A stretch of DNA of 64,000 nt from Microlunatus speluncae (GCF_009299835.1 NZ_VKCZ01000002.1:124001-188000), one strand, 5' to 3'; positions 7,672 to 17,258 are shown, counted from the stretch's first letter. Notes: a model not told the origin generated them from the letters alone. Made by a program: numbers and translations.

Positions 7672-8232
7672 ATGAATATCCGGGAATGGTTCGGCCGGGT
7701 CTTCGGCGGGGAGCCCGAGCCGCCGGAACCCGAGCAGCAGCGGCCGCGCGCGCCGACCGCGGAGGACATCGAGGGCGCGCTGGTGCGGGTGGAGGAACTG
7801 GTGACCGGCGGGGCGGTGCCGACGGTCGTCACGTCCCGGGTCCGCCGGGTGGCCAAGACCGTCCGGGAGACGATTCCGCGGCTGCCGAACCTCGGGCCGG
7901 GCAGTCCGCAGGCCTATTCGGTGGTGGCGACGGCGACCGACTATCTGCCCGAGGCGTTGAGCGGCTATCTGCGGCTGCCCCGGGAGTGGGCGAATTCCCG
8001 CCCGGTGGAGAACGGCAAGACCTCGCTGATGCTGCTGATCGACCAGCTCGATCTGCTCGGCGCGACGATGGACAAGATCTTCGACGCCGTGGTCCGGGTG
8101 GACGCGGACGCCCTGATCGCGCACGGCCGCTTCCTGCAGGAGAAGTTCGGCACCCCCGGTGCGGCGCCGCGCCCGTCCCGGCCGGAGCCGCCCCCGGAAT
8201 CACGCAGCTCGCTCGACCTGGAGTCACCATGA
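7672..8232 (+). CDS. conserved-looking unknown protein of the signalling operon
   Basis: A 186-residue protein without a recognised domain. It has an amphipathic start (MNIREWFGRVFGG), a proline/glutamine-rich linker to about residue 30, a helical basic stretch VVTSRVRRVAKTVRETIPRL, then TDYLPEALSGYLRLPREWA and a leucine/isoleucine-rich segment MLLIDQLDLLGATMDKIFDAV; the C-terminus is proline-rich. No signal peptide or transmembrane helix. It begins six bases after telA stops. Position between TelA and the AAA ATPase suggests an accessory or adaptor; I do not recognise a family and assign no function. Confidence 0.75.
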   Translation: MNIREWFGRVFGGEPEPPEPEQQRPRAPTAEDIEGALVRVEELVTGGAVPTVVTSRVRRVAKTVRETIPRLPNLGPGSPQAYSVVATATDYLPEALSGYLRLPREWANSRPVENGKTSLMLLIDQLDLLGATMDKIFDAVVRVDADALIAHGRFLQEKFGTPGAAPRPSRPEPPPESRSSLDLESP

Positions 8233-8248
8233 ACACGATGAGCCGCCG

Positions 8249-10009
8249 ATGAGTGAATCGGTGACCGATCCGGTGCCGCCGCTGGACCAGGCGCTGCGCC
8301 GGCTGAGCGAGATCGCCGAGCGGGCCGGAGAACGGTCCGGCGAGGCGCGGGCCGAGGGTGAGGCGCTGGCCGCCGCGGTGGCCGAGGCTTCACCGCGGGC
8401 GTACGTCGACTGGGCGACCCGCACCGGGCGGGACGGGCTGCCGCCGGCGGACCGGACCCAGGCCTTCTTCGACGCCGCCTCCCGCGGCCGCAAATGGCGC
8501 TCGGCGCCGACGGCCCTGCTCAGCCGGCTGGTCGCGGCCCGGTCCGGCGTCGCCACCGAATACGCCGAGGGCCTGGCCACGGTGACCGCCGCCGCCTGCG
8601 ACCTGGGCGACGGCGGGATGCGGGTGGTCGGCAACGCCTCGGTCGCCGCCGCGGCGCAGCTGGCCGCGGTCCGGCCCAAGGCTCCTCCGGCGACCCCGCC
8701 GGCCCAGCCCCAGCGGCCGGCCGAGAACGTACCGGCGGCCGGCGACGGCGGCTCGACCGGCGCGGTGAACCCGATCCTCAGCGCGCTCCGGCTGACCGGG
8801 TCCAACCTCTCGGAGCTGGCCGGGCCGCTGCTGCGCCGGATGGAACAGCTCGACCAGCAGCGCTCGACCGGGTCATCGCTCGACCTGGGTCCCGGCGATC
8901 CGCTCCTCTCGGTGCTGCCGCCGGCGGTCCCGAGCACGCCGGCCGCAGCTCCCGGTCCGACGGCTCCGGCCGGATCGGCCGAGGGCACCGCGGCGGCCAC
9001 CCCCGGCGCCGCCGCCCAGGGCGAGACCCAGGCCGCCGCCGAGGCCGAGGCGGAGCCGGAGAAGTCCCTGGACGAACTGCTGGCCGAGCTGGACGCGCTG
9101 ACCGGGCTGGCCGAGGTCAAGTCGGAGATCCACCGCCAGGTCGCCGTGCTCCGCGTGGAGGGGCTGCGGATCAAGGCCGGGCTCACCTCGCCGACGATCA
9201 CCCGGCACCTGGTCTTCGTCGGCAACCCGGGCACCGGCAAGACGACGGTGGCCCGGCTGGTCGGCGGCATCTATCGCGCCCTGGGCGTGCTCAGCCAGGG
9301 CCAGCTGGTCGAGGTCGACCGGTCCGAGTTGGTCGCCGGCTATCTCGGCCAGACCGCGATCAAAACGGCCGAGGTGGTCAAGTCCGCGGTCGGTGGGGTG
9401 CTGTTCATCGACGAGGCCTACAGCCTGTCCGGTGATCAACATGGGCCCCCGGACCAGTACGGCAAGGAGGCCATCGACACGCTGGTCAAGGAGATGGAGG
9501 ACAACCGGGACGACCTGGTGCTGATCGTCGCCGGCTATCCCGAGCCGATGGCCGGCTTCATCTCCCGCAACCCGGGGCTGTCCAGCCGGTTCCGGACCAC
9601 GATCGAGTTCGCCGACTACACCGACACCGAGCTGATCGACATCTTCGGCTCGATGGCCGACGACGCCGACTACGACGTCACCGAACGCTGCCGGAAGCGG
9701 TTCGAGATGATCTTGGCGATCACGCCGCGCGGCCCGTCGTTCGGCAACGCGCGGTTCGCCCGGAATCACCTGGAGGCCGCGATCGGTCGGCACGCCTGGC
9801 GGCTGCGCGACATCGACGAGCCGACCCTGGAGCAGTTGCGGGCCCTGGAGCCGGAGGATCTGGACGATCGGGCCGACGATGAACCGGCCGACGGCGATGA
9901 TCGTGCCGGTCCGCCGGACGACCGGGCGCCGAGCGGTTCGGCGGCAGCCGACCATGATCAGGAAACGGACGGGTCCGCGGGTGACCCGGCCAAGGAGGAC
10001 GCAGGATGA
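8249..10009 (+). CDS. CbxX/SpoVK-type AAA ATPase with long N-terminal region
   Basis: AAA ATPase of 586 residues. The N-terminal ~290 residues are helical, then Ala/Pro/Glu-rich; the ATPase core follows with Walker A GNPGTGKTT at about residue 325, Walker B VLFIDEAYSL at about 384, and NPGLSSRF carrying the likely arginine finger. This motif set is typical of the CbxX/CfqX family (hexameric remodelling ATPases such as Rubisco activase CbbX and type VII secretion EccA). The last ~45 residues are an acidic, probably disordered tail. ATG 8249 was chosen over upstream in-frame codons that read through the preceding gene. Its stop overlaps the start of the glnX-like gene by four bases (ATGA). The remodelled client is unknown; an operon partner is a natural guess. 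Confidence 0.85.
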   Translation: MSESVTDPVPPLDQALRRLSEIAERAGERSGEARAEGEALAAAVAEASPRAYVDWATRTGRDGLPPADRTQAFFDAASRGRKWRSAPTALLSRLVAARSGVATEYAEGLATVTAAACDLGDGGMRVVGNASVAAAAQLAAVRPKAPPATPPAQPQRPAENVPAAGDGGSTGAVNPILSALRLTGSNLSELAGPLLRRMEQLDQQRSTGSSLDLGPGDPLLSVLPPAVPSTPAAAPGPTAPAGSAEGTAAATPGAAAQGETQAAAEAEAEPEKSLDELLAELDALTGLAEVKSEIHRQVAVLRVEGLRIKAGLTSPTITRHLVFVGNPGTGKTTVARLVGGIYRALGVLSQGQLVEVDRSELVAGYLGQTAIKTAEVVKSAVGGVLFIDEAYSLSGDQHGPPDQYGKEAIDTLVKEMEDNRDDLVLIVAGYPEPMAGFISRNPGLSSRFRTTIEFADYTDTELIDIFGSMADDADYDVTERCRKRFEMILAITPRGPSFGNARFARNHLEAAIGRHAWRLRDIDEPTLEQLRALEPEDLDDRADDEPADGDDRAGPPDDRAPSGSAAADHDQETDGSAGDPAKEDAG

Positions 10010-11346
10010 GTCAGTCAGCCGCCGCGAGCTCTCCCCCGGCGACGACATCGACCGGAGCGACCGCTCCCGCCGGACCTCCGGCCGGGCCGGCGAACGCCGT
10101 CGTTCCGGCGCCAGCGGCGGTCGCGGTGGCGAGCTCCGGTGCGGAGGCGGCCAGCCTGACCCCGCGCCGGCTCCGGCAACTGATGGCCGCGGTGATCATC
10201 GGCGGCCTGCTGTTCGGCCTGTTCGGGGCGATCGGGCTCGGCCTGCAGGCCATCGCGTTGACCGCCGCCAGCTCCAATACCGACCAGCTGATCCGGGTGC
10301 AGACGATCGAGACCGACCTGCTCACCGCGGACGCGACCGCCACCAACGCCTTCCTGGTCGGAGGGCTCGAGCCGCCGGGTCAGCGGGCGCGCTACGACCA
10401 GGCGATCGACTCGGTCAACCGGCTGATCACCGAGGCGGCCCGGGCCCAGTCGGCCGACGCCCAGGCGCTGGCGGCGCTGAACGCCGTGGTCAGCGAATAC
10501 GCGGTCGCCATCGAACAGGCTCGGGCCAACAACCGGCAGGGCTTCCCGGTCGGCGCCCAGTATCTGCGCGAGGCCAGCGCCACCCTGCGGGCCGATGCGC
10601 TGCCGATCCTGGACAACCTGGTCGCCGCGAACCTGCAGCGGGCCGTGTCCGAGATGACCGCGGTGCATCCGCTGCTGTTCCAGATCGCCGGCGTGCTGAT
10701 CTTGATCGGCTACGTCCTCGGCATGGTCTGGCTGGCCCGCCGGTTCAAGCGGACGATCAACGTCGGACTGCTGGTCGGCGGGCTGACCCTGCTGCTGTCG
10801 TTGATCATCGGCGGCATCATCGTCAGCGCCACCGCGAGCGCGGTTGATCAACTCCGAACCGGTTCGTTCAGCGTCGCCACAGCCGCCGCCGAGGCCCGGA
10901 TCGCGGCCGGCGACGCCAAGGCGAACGAGAGCCTCACCCTGATCGCGCGCGGCAGCGGCGCGGCGTTCGAGAAGGCCTGGCAGGCGTCGGCAACCGAGGT
11001 CGGGCATCAGCTCGACCGGATCGACGATCCGGACCTGACCGAGCGGTGGCAGACGTACGTCGCGGTGCACGGGCAGATCCGGGAGCTGGACGACGGCGGA
11101 CGCTGGGACGATGCCGTGGCCCAGGCCACCGGAAGTTCCGGAGTGAACGACGCGAACAAGGTCTTCGACAACTTCGACGCCGCCCTGGCCGAGCACCGCG
11201 ACGCCGCGGCCGACCAGACCGCCAGCGGACTCGCCGGCCCGACGGTCGGGCTCTTCATCGGCGGTTTGTTGATCTTCGCCGGTGGCGTGGTCGCGGCCGC
11301 GTTCGGCCGCTGGGGAGTCGCCGCCCGACTGAGGGAGTACCTGTGA
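10006..11346 (+). CDS. glnX: GlnX-like four-helix membrane sensor protein
   Basis: Integral membrane protein of 446 residues with four hydrophobic segments at about 60-85, 220-243, 251-278 and 411-434, giving two extracytoplasmic helical loops of ~135 residues each. The loops resemble chemoreceptor-type four-helix bundles (TATNAFLVGGLEPPGQRARYDQAIDSVNRLI). In mycobacteria GlnX links the amino-acid-binding lipoprotein GlnH to the cytoplasmic kinase PknG; the same three genes occur here, with the same overall topology, which supports the symbol. The first ~55 residues are a flexible Ala/Pro/Ser cytoplasmic tail. Start and stop overlap the neighbours by four bases each, so expression is tightly coupled. 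No kinase, HAMP or PAS domain was recognised. Confidence 0.82.
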   Translation: MSQSAAASSPPATTSTGATAPAGPPAGPANAVVPAPAAVAVASSGAEAASLTPRRLRQLMAAVIIGGLLFGLFGAIGLGLQAIALTAASSNTDQLIRVQTIETDLLTADATATNAFLVGGLEPPGQRARYDQAIDSVNRLITEAARAQSADAQALAALNAVVSEYAVAIEQARANNRQGFPVGAQYLREASATLRADALPILDNLVAANLQRAVSEMTAVHPLLFQIAGVLILIGYVLGMVWLARRFKRTINVGLLVGGLTLLLSLIIGGIIVSATASAVDQLRTGSFSVATAAAEARIAAGDAKANESLTLIARGSGAAFEKAWQASATEVGHQLDRIDDPDLTERWQTYVAVHGQIRELDDGGRWDDAVAQATGSSGVNDANKVFDNFDAALAEHRDAAADQTASGLAGPTVGLFIGGLLIFAGGVVAAAFGRWGVAARLREYL

Positions 11347-12338
11347 TCACCAGCTCGCGAGTGATCAACCCGGCCCGGGCCGTCCGACTGGCCGTCATCG
11401 CCCTCGCCGGCGTGGCGATCATGCTCACCACGGCCTGCGGCTACCAGCCGACTCCGCTGCCGGAGCCGGTGCCGAGCGCCGCCCCGAGCACCGGGGCGCC
11501 GACCCAGGCGCCGGAGTGCACCAACCCGCTGGCGTCCTACCAGCCCGAAGGCAGCCAGCCGCAGCCCGGCGCGATGCCGGCCGGATCGACGATGAGCAAG
11601 ATCGCCCAGCGCGGCCGGGTGATCGCCGGCGTCTCGGCCGACACCTATCTGCTCGGCTCCCGCAATCCGCTGACCGGCAAGATCGAGGGCTTCGACATCG
11701 ACCTGGTCAAGGCGGTGGCCAAGGCCATCCTCGGCGACGAGAACGCCTACACCCTCCGGGTGATCACCGCGGCCGACCGGATCCCGCTGCTCAAAGAGGG
11801 CAAGATCGACATCGTCGTGCGCAACATGACCATCAACTGCGAGCGCTGGCAACAGATCGCCTTCTCCACCGTCTATTACCAGGCCGGCCAGAAGATCATG
11901 GTCCGCAAGGGATCCGACGCCACCTCCCTGGCCGACCTGGACGGGCAGAAGGTGTGCGCGCCGAACGGCACGTCGAGCATGCAGAATCTGATCGCCAAGG
12001 CCCCGAAGGCGATTCCGGTCGGCGCCGACAACCACACCGGCTGCCTGGTGCTGTTCCAGCGCGGCGACGTGGATGCGATCACCGGCGACGACACCGTGCT
12101 GGCCGGACTGGCCGACCAGGATCCGTACGCCGAGGTGCCGAAGCAGAAGGCCTTCACCGCGGAGCCGTACGGGATCGGGGTCAAGTCCGACCAGCGGGAC
12201 CTGGTCCGGTTCATCAACGGCACCCTTGATCAACTCCGGGCCAACGGCGAGTGGACCAAGATCTACAATCGCTGGCTGGCCGGCCCGCTCGGCCCCGCGC
12301 CGCAACCGCCCAAGGCCAGCTACGGCAGGACCTCATGA
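11343..12338 (+). CDS. glnH: GlnH-like amino-acid-binding lipoprotein
   Basis: Extracytoplasmic solute-binding protein (family 3) of 331 residues anchored as a lipoprotein: a signal segment LAVIALAGVAIMLTTAC ends at a plausible lipid-modified Cys near residue 30. The mature protein shows RVIAGVSADTYLLGSRNP, GFDIDLVKAVAKAILG, RIPLLKEGKIDIVVRNMTI and DDTVLAGLADQDP, typical of glutamate/glutamine/aspartate-binding proteins. No ABC permease or ATPase gene accompanies it; its neighbours are the GlnX-like protein and PknG-type kinase, as in the mycobacterial GlnH sensor of aspartate and glutamate, so it is probably a receptor subunit and not a transporter part. GTG start overlaps the preceding stop (GTGA). 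Confidence 0.88.
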   Translation: MITSSRVINPARAVRLAVIALAGVAIMLTTACGYQPTPLPEPVPSAAPSTGAPTQAPECTNPLASYQPEGSQPQPGAMPAGSTMSKIAQRGRVIAGVSADTYLLGSRNPLTGKIEGFDIDLVKAVAKAILGDENAYTLRVITAADRIPLLKEGKIDIVVRNMTINCERWQQIAFSTVYYQAGQKIMVRKGSDATSLADLDGQKVCAPNGTSSMQNLIAKAPKAIPVGADNHTGCLVLFQRGDVDAITGDDTVLAGLADQDPYAEVPKQKAFTAEPYGIGVKSDQRDLVRFINGTLDQLRANGEWTKIYNRWLAGPLGPAPQPPKASYGRTS

Positions 12339-13558
12339 CGGTCGACCCGGCAGCGCTGCACCCCGGAGCGGTAAGCACCGCCGCCCCGGTGATCGCGCCG
12401 CCGGCCCCCGGCCGGCTGGGCACGCCGCTCCCCACGGCGGACGCGATGGGCTATCTGGACGCCCTCGGCCGCTGGCGCGACGCCCGGCGGCGCGAGCTCG
12501 ACCAACTCGACCGGGCCGCACTGCAGCAGGCCGCGCAACCGGCCGCCGCGGTCGACGTGACCCACGACATCACCCTCTCGATGGCCTTGTGGAAGGCCGC
12601 TTCGGACCGTTACGAGCTGCTCCGCGCCACCTGGGACTCCGGCCGGGCCGGGGTCGCCGAGCGGGAGCGGATGGCGACGCTGATCTGGGGCCGGCTGGAC
12701 GCGACCGTCGATCCGACCCTGCTGGCCAAGGCCGGCTCCCCCGGCCTGGCGGTGTCACTGCCGGAGGCGTGCCGGCTGTCCGACGCGCTGGCCGGCCAGC
12801 TCCGGGAGCGGCTGGCACTGGAGTCCTCCGGCCTCGAGGTGGCCGAGCACATCCGCCAGCTCAGGATCCAGTTGGAACGGGTCCGGGACCAGATCGCCCT
12901 GGAGCCGCAGGGTGAGGGCCGGCGCCGGGAAGCCGAGAAGCAGCACCGGCTGGACCGCCGGCTGAAGGAGCTCGTCGAGAAGGCCGGCCGTGGCGGCGAC
13001 GTCGGCGGGCTGCTCGGCCCGTTGGAGATCGAGCTGGCCACCTTCGAGCGGGACCTGATCGTCGCCGCCGCGACCCGGCGCGAGGCCGGCGCCAAGGTGG
13101 ATCAGGCGCGGGACCTGCTGGCCGAGCTGACCGCCCGGGAGGCCGCGCTGCGCACCCTGGTCCGGCGCTGTGTCGAGACGGTCGACCCGGCGCCGCACTA
13201 CGCGGTGCCGGACGTGGCCGCGCTCGGGGCGGTGCCGAACACGCTGGGCCGGCTGCAGGCCTACCTCGATCGGCTGGGCAAGGTGTCCCAGGCGATGAAC
13301 GTGGTCGCCGACGCCTACACCGCGGCGCTGCGTGATCATGAGGAGCTGGCCGGCCGGCTGGCGGCCTATCAGGCGAAGGCCGGCAGTCTCGGCTACGGTG
13401 ACCGGGCCGAGCTGCGGGAGGGGTACCGGCTGGCCGAGGGCGAGTTGCGCCGCGGGCCGGCCCGGCTGCGGATCGCACGGCAACTGGTCGAGCTGTATCA
13501 GAGCTATCTCGAACTGCAGACCGCGGCGGGGCCCGGCGCGTCGAGGAGGAACGAATGA
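12335..13558 (+). CDS. cytoplasmic coiled-coil protein of the PknG operon
   Basis: A 407-residue, largely helical protein with no catalytic motif. After a Pro/Ala-rich first 50 residues it has charged heptad-like stretches, notably VAEHIRQLRIQLERVRDQIALEPQ, EAEKQHRLDRRLKELVEKAG and the region from about 230 to 290, ending with RLRIARQLVELYQSYLELQ. It has no signal peptide or membrane segment. Start ATG 12335 overlaps the glnH stop, and its stop overlaps the kinase start, so it is made in step with both and may scaffold receptor, kinase or AAA ATPase (inference). Family not recognised. Confidence 0.78.
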   Translation: MTVDPAALHPGAVSTAAPVIAPPAPGRLGTPLPTADAMGYLDALGRWRDARRRELDQLDRAALQQAAQPAAAVDVTHDITLSMALWKAASDRYELLRATWDSGRAGVAERERMATLIWGRLDATVDPTLLAKAGSPGLAVSLPEACRLSDALAGQLRERLALESSGLEVAEHIRQLRIQLERVRDQIALEPQGEGRRREAEKQHRLDRRLKELVEKAGRGGDVGGLLGPLEIELATFERDLIVAAATRREAGAKVDQARDLLAELTAREAALRTLVRRCVETVDPAPHYAVPDVAALGAVPNTLGRLQAYLDRLGKVSQAMNVVADAYTAALRDHEELAGRLAAYQAKAGSLGYGDRAELREGYRLAEGELRRGPARLRIARQLVELYQSYLELQTAAGPGASRRNE

Positions 13559-15939
13559 CCGCTTGTACCCAGCCCGGTTGCGCCGGCTCGATCGTCGACG
13601 GCTACTGCGACGTCTGCGGCACGCCGGGCGATTCGGTCGGCGCCCAGACCGTACCGGGGGCCTGTCAGCAGCCCGGCTGCAGCGGCACCATCGTCGACGG
13701 CTACTGCGACGTGTGCGGCTCGCCGCCGTCCGCCACCGCGACCGGTCCGGGCACCGGTGGCGGCGCCGGCTGGGCCCCGACGACCCCGCCGGTCAGCCCG
13801 CCGGAACGGATCGACGGCGGCTCGCGGCGGGATCCGGCCGGCACCGCCGGGGTCGCGTCGACGATCACCCGCAGCTCCAGCCGGCTGAACTCGACCGCGC
13901 TCGGCTCCCGCCGGGCTCGCGGCAGCGGCTCGACGACCACCCGCCGGACCCACTCCGGATCGACCCGGCTGCGCGCCGCCCGGCTCGGCGCCGGGCTGAC
14001 CCGGGTGCCGCCGGCACCCAAGGTCGACGCGTCCAAGGTGATCATGCGCAACCCGGAGGTGCCGGAGAACAAGCGCACCTGCCCGTCCTGCGGCGCGCAG
14101 GTCGGCCGGGGCCGGGACGGCCGGCCGGGCCGGACCGAGGGCTTCTGCCCGAAGTGCCGCAACCCGTTCTCGTTCACGCCGAAACTGCAGCCGGGCGAGC
14201 TGGTCGGCCAGCAGTACGAGGTCGCCGGTTGCCTCGCCCACGGCGGCCTCGGCTGGATCTATCTGGCCCGGGACAAGAACGTGTCCAACCGCTGGGTGGT
14301 GCTCAAGGGCCTGCTGAACAGCGGCGACAAGGACGCCCAGCAGGCGGCGATCAGCGAGCGCCAGTTCCTGGCCCAGGTGCAGCATCCGCTGATCCTGGAG
14401 ATCTACAACTTCGTCGAGCACGACGGCGCCGGCTACAGCGTGATGGAATACGTCGGCGGCAGCTCGCTGAAGGACATCCTGAAGAATCGGATGCGGGCCA
14501 ACGGCGGCGCCTACGACGCACTGCCGGTGGACCAGGCGATCGCCTACATCCTCGAGGTGCTGCCGGCGTTCCAGTACCTTCATGATCATGGTCTGATCTA
14601 CTGCGACTTCAAGCCGGACAACCTGATCCAGGTCGGCGACGCGGTCAAGCTGATCGACCTCGGCGGCGTCCGCCGGGTCGACGACGAGGAGTCGGCGATC
14701 TACGGCACCGTCGGCTACCAGGCGCCCGAGGTGGCCGAGGCAGGCACCTCCGTCGCCTCCGACGTGTACACCATCGGCCGCACCCTGACCGTGTTGATCA
14801 TGGAGTTCCGCGGCTATCAGACCTCCTACGTGAACCGGCTGCCGGAGGTGCAGAGCACGCCGCTGTTCCAGCAGTACGACTCGCTCTACCGGCTGCTGGC
14901 CAAGGCCTGCGCGCCGGACCCGGCCGATCGGTTCGCCACCATCGACGAGCTCCGGGTCCAGCTGCTCGGCGTGCTCCGGGAGGTGGTGGCGTCCAAGACC
15001 GTGGGGACGGCCCTCACCTCCGCGCCGTCGATGCTGTTCGAGACGCCGGTGATCACCGGCGACAAGCTCGAATGGGACGAGTTGCCGCACCTGCGCCAGG
15101 ACACCACCGACGCGCAGTACCCGTGGCTGAGCAACCTCGCGGTGGAGGATCCGGGGGCCCGGCTGCAGGCGCTGGAGCTGGCGCCGGAACGCTCACCGGA
15201 GGTCCAGCTGGCCCGGGCCCGGGCGGCCCTGGAGCTGCGCGACGGAAACCTGGTCGAGGGCGTCACCAACGAGATGTTGGCCGCGGATCCGTGGGAGTGG
15301 CGGGCGGTCTGGATCACCGGGCTGTCCGCGTTGCAGCGGGAGGACTTCGCCGCCGCCCAGGCCGCGTTCAACGCGGTCTACGGTCAGGTGCCGGGCGAGT
15401 TGGCGCCGAAGCTGGCGCTGGCCGCGGCCTGCGAGGACAGTGCGTACGACATCGCCGAGGTGCTCTACCAGGTCTGCGCCAGCACCGACGCCAACTATCT
15501 GGGGCCGGCCGCGTTCGGGCTGGCCCGGATCCGGGTCGGCGTCCGCGGCGACGTCGACGGCGCCGTCGAGGCGCTGGATCTGATCCCCTCCACCAGCCAC
15601 GGTTACACCGAAGCCCGGCGGCAGCGGGCCGAGCTGTTGTACGAGCACGCGGTCGATCTGGGCTCGCTGTCGGCCGCCGCGGACAGCCTGACCGGCGTCC
15701 GGATCGACCGCCGGGAACGGGCCCAGCTGACCGCGATGATCTTGGTCAAGGCGCTGGACCTGGTCCAGGACGGGGCCACGGCCACCGTCCGGATCGGCGA
15801 CATCCCGGCCGACGCCAAGTCCCTGCGCGACGGGCTCGAGACCACCTATCGTGATCTCGCCCGATCGTCGCCCGATGATCAGGCCCGGTATCGCCTGGTC
15901 GATCTAGCCAACCGAGTCAGAAGGTGGAGCCTGCAATGA
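13555..15939 (+). CDS. pknG: PknG-type serine/threonine protein kinase with extra zinc ribbons and TPR tail
   Basis: Soluble protein kinase of 794 residues (mycobacterial PknG has 750). In order: two near-identical mini zinc ribbons at residues ~4-24 and ~36-58 (CTQPGC...YCDVCG; CQQPGC...YCDVCG); a Ser/Arg-rich linker; a rubredoxin-like CPSCGAQ...FCPKC module at ~176-200; the kinase domain from ~217 with glycine loop AHGGLGWIY, Lys in VVLKGLL, catalytic loop YCDFKPDN (Asp near 351) and IDLGG in place of DFG, as in PknG; and a C-terminal TPR-like region with GELAPKLALAAACE. In actinobacteria PknG phosphorylates an FHA protein (GarA/OdhI) to control 2-oxoglutarate metabolism; an FHA gene ends this operon. 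The doubled N-terminal ribbons are unlike mycobacterial PknG. Overlaps both neighbours by four bases. Confidence 0.93.
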   Translation: MTACTQPGCAGSIVDGYCDVCGTPGDSVGAQTVPGACQQPGCSGTIVDGYCDVCGSPPSATATGPGTGGGAGWAPTTPPVSPPERIDGGSRRDPAGTAGVASTITRSSSRLNSTALGSRRARGSGSTTTRRTHSGSTRLRAARLGAGLTRVPPAPKVDASKVIMRNPEVPENKRTCPSCGAQVGRGRDGRPGRTEGFCPKCRNPFSFTPKLQPGELVGQQYEVAGCLAHGGLGWIYLARDKNVSNRWVVLKGLLNSGDKDAQQAAISERQFLAQVQHPLILEIYNFVEHDGAGYSVMEYVGGSSLKDILKNRMRANGGAYDALPVDQAIAYILEVLPAFQYLHDHGLIYCDFKPDNLIQVGDAVKLIDLGGVRRVDDEESAIYGTVGYQAPEVAEAGTSVASDVYTIGRTLTVLIMEFRGYQTSYVNRLPEVQSTPLFQQYDSLYRLLAKACAPDPADRFATIDELRVQLLGVLREVVASKTVGTALTSAPSMLFETPVITGDKLEWDELPHLRQDTTDAQYPWLSNLAVEDPGARLQALELAPERSPEVQLARARAALELRDGNLVEGVTNEMLAADPWEWRAVWITGLSALQREDFAAAQAAFNAVYGQVPGELAPKLALAAACEDSAYDIAEVLYQVCASTDANYLGPAAFGLARIRVGVRGDVDGAVEALDLIPSTSHGYTEARRQRAELLYEHAVDLGSLSAAADSLTGVRIDRRERAQLTAMILVKALDLVQDGATATVRIGDIPADAKSLRDGLETTYRDLARSSPDDQARYRLVDLANRVRRWSLQ

Positions 15940-17222
15940 GCCCGTCCGAGTCCGAAGCACCGCTCGTCGAGGAGCCGACGGTCGACGGCGCCACCGCCGC
16001 ACCGATCGCCGAGTCCCCGGCCGCGACCGACACCGCGACCGACGACCAGGTCGCGGCCGAGGCTGTCGAGGCACCGGTCGGCTCGCAGACCTGCCCGAAC
16101 ACCGGCTGTGGCGCCGAGGTGCCGGGCGACGCCTCCTTCTGCGAGGTCTGCGGCGCCGAGCTGAACCCGACCAGCGCGCCGGTGGCGGACGAGGCGGCGG
16201 GCGAGGAACTGCCGATCACCCTGTCCCACTCGATCCGCGCCGAACAGCCGACCGAGCCGACGGCCCCGCCGGCCCGGACCTGCCGGGACTGCGGCGGCGT
16301 CGTCGGCGCCGACGACTACTGCCAGACCTGCGGCACCAAGGCACCGCGGGAACGTGATCACTACACCGAGCAGCCGGCGCCATGGGTGGCGGCGGTCTGC
16401 GACCGCGGGATCCGGCACCACCGCAACGAGGACGCGTCGGCCATCGCGGCCGACGCCGAGCCGGGCAGCCGGGCCGTGCTCGTCGTCTGTGACGGCGTCT
16501 CCACCTCACCGAACTCCGACGTCGCCAGCCTGGCCGCCGCCCGGGCCGCCCGGGAGGTGCTGGTCGCCCAGCGGCCGGCCGGAATGGGCACCCCGGAGAG
16601 CCGCGCCGCCGCGCTGGCCCAGGCGCTGCAGGCCGCTGCCGTACAGGCGAATGCGGCGGTGCTGGACGAATCCGCGGCGCTGGAGGCGGCGGCCAAGGCC
16701 GCCCGGCCCGAAGGTGAAGCCGACAGCACCGAGGCCGTCAACACGCCGTCCTGCACGTTCGCCGCGGCCGTCGTCGAAGGCGATCTGATCATGGTCGGCA
16801 ACGTCGGTGACAGCCGGGCGTACCTGATCCCGGATCCGGACAGCGGCGTCGAGCCGCAGCTGCTCACCGTGGACGACTCCGTGGCCCAGCTGCGGATCGA
16901 GGCCGGGGTGCCGCGGGAGCAGGCCGAGAACGGGCCGCAGGCGCACGCGATCACCAAGTGGTTCGGCCGGGACTCACCCGACGTCATGCCGCGCACCGCC
17001 CGCGCCACGGCCACCGGTTCGGGCTGGGTGCTGGTCTGCTCCGACGGGTTGTGGAACTACGCCTCGGACGCCGCCGAGCTGCAGCGCCTGATCGCCGAGC
17101 TGGCCGCAGCGGAGCAGCCGGTCACCGAGCCGCTGGCGGTGGCCGAGGCGCTGGTGGCCTGGGCCAACGAGCAGGGTGGCAAGGACAACATCACGGTCGC
17201 CCTCGCCCGGTACGCATTCTGA
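15936..17222 (+). CDS. PP2C-family serine/threonine phosphatase with N-terminal zinc ribbons
   Basis: Metal-dependent protein phosphatase of 428 residues, probably opposing the upstream PknG-type kinase. Two zinc-ribbon-like pairs precede the catalytic domain: CPNTGCGAEV with FCEVCGAEL (~residues 49-75) and CRDCGGVVG with YCQTCGT (~112-135). The PP2C domain contains RGIRHHRNEDA, VVCDGVS, GNVGDSRAYL, LVCSDGLWNY and GGKDNITVAL, with the metal-binding Asp and the D-N pair intact. The usual D-G-x-G-G is shortened to DGVSTS. ATG 15936 overlaps the kinase stop. The kinase-phosphatase coupling and the shared zinc ribbons suggest action on the same partner proteins. Confidence 0.93.
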   Translation: MSPSESEAPLVEEPTVDGATAAPIAESPAATDTATDDQVAAEAVEAPVGSQTCPNTGCGAEVPGDASFCEVCGAELNPTSAPVADEAAGEELPITLSHSIRAEQPTEPTAPPARTCRDCGGVVGADDYCQTCGTKAPRERDHYTEQPAPWVAAVCDRGIRHHRNEDASAIAADAEPGSRAVLVVCDGVSTSPNSDVASLAAARAAREVLVAQRPAGMGTPESRAAALAQALQAAAVQANAAVLDESAALEAAAKAARPEGEADSTEAVNTPSCTFAAAVVEGDLIMVGNVGDSRAYLIPDPDSGVEPQLLTVDDSVAQLRIEAGVPREQAENGPQAHAITKWFGRDSPDVMPRTARATATGSGWVLVCSDGLWNYASDAAELQRLIAELAAAEQPVTEPLAVAEALVAWANEQGGKDNITVALARYAF

Positions 17223-17228
17223 TCTTGT

Positions 17229-17258
17229 CCCCGCCAACGGGGTCCGACACCCCGGACC
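17229..17258. terminator. two short GC hairpins between PP2C and VWA genes
   Basis: CCCCG-CCAA-CGGGG (17229-17242) and GGTCCG...CGGACC (17241-17258) lie in the 89-bp gap after the phosphatase gene, the largest gap within the operon. No T-run follows. They may attenuate or process the transcript; part of the downstream transcript may start here. Confidence 0.35.

Noticed and set aside
11343..12338. ABC amino-acid importer
   Set aside because: No permease or ATPase gene accompanies the binding protein; the neighbours are signalling genes.
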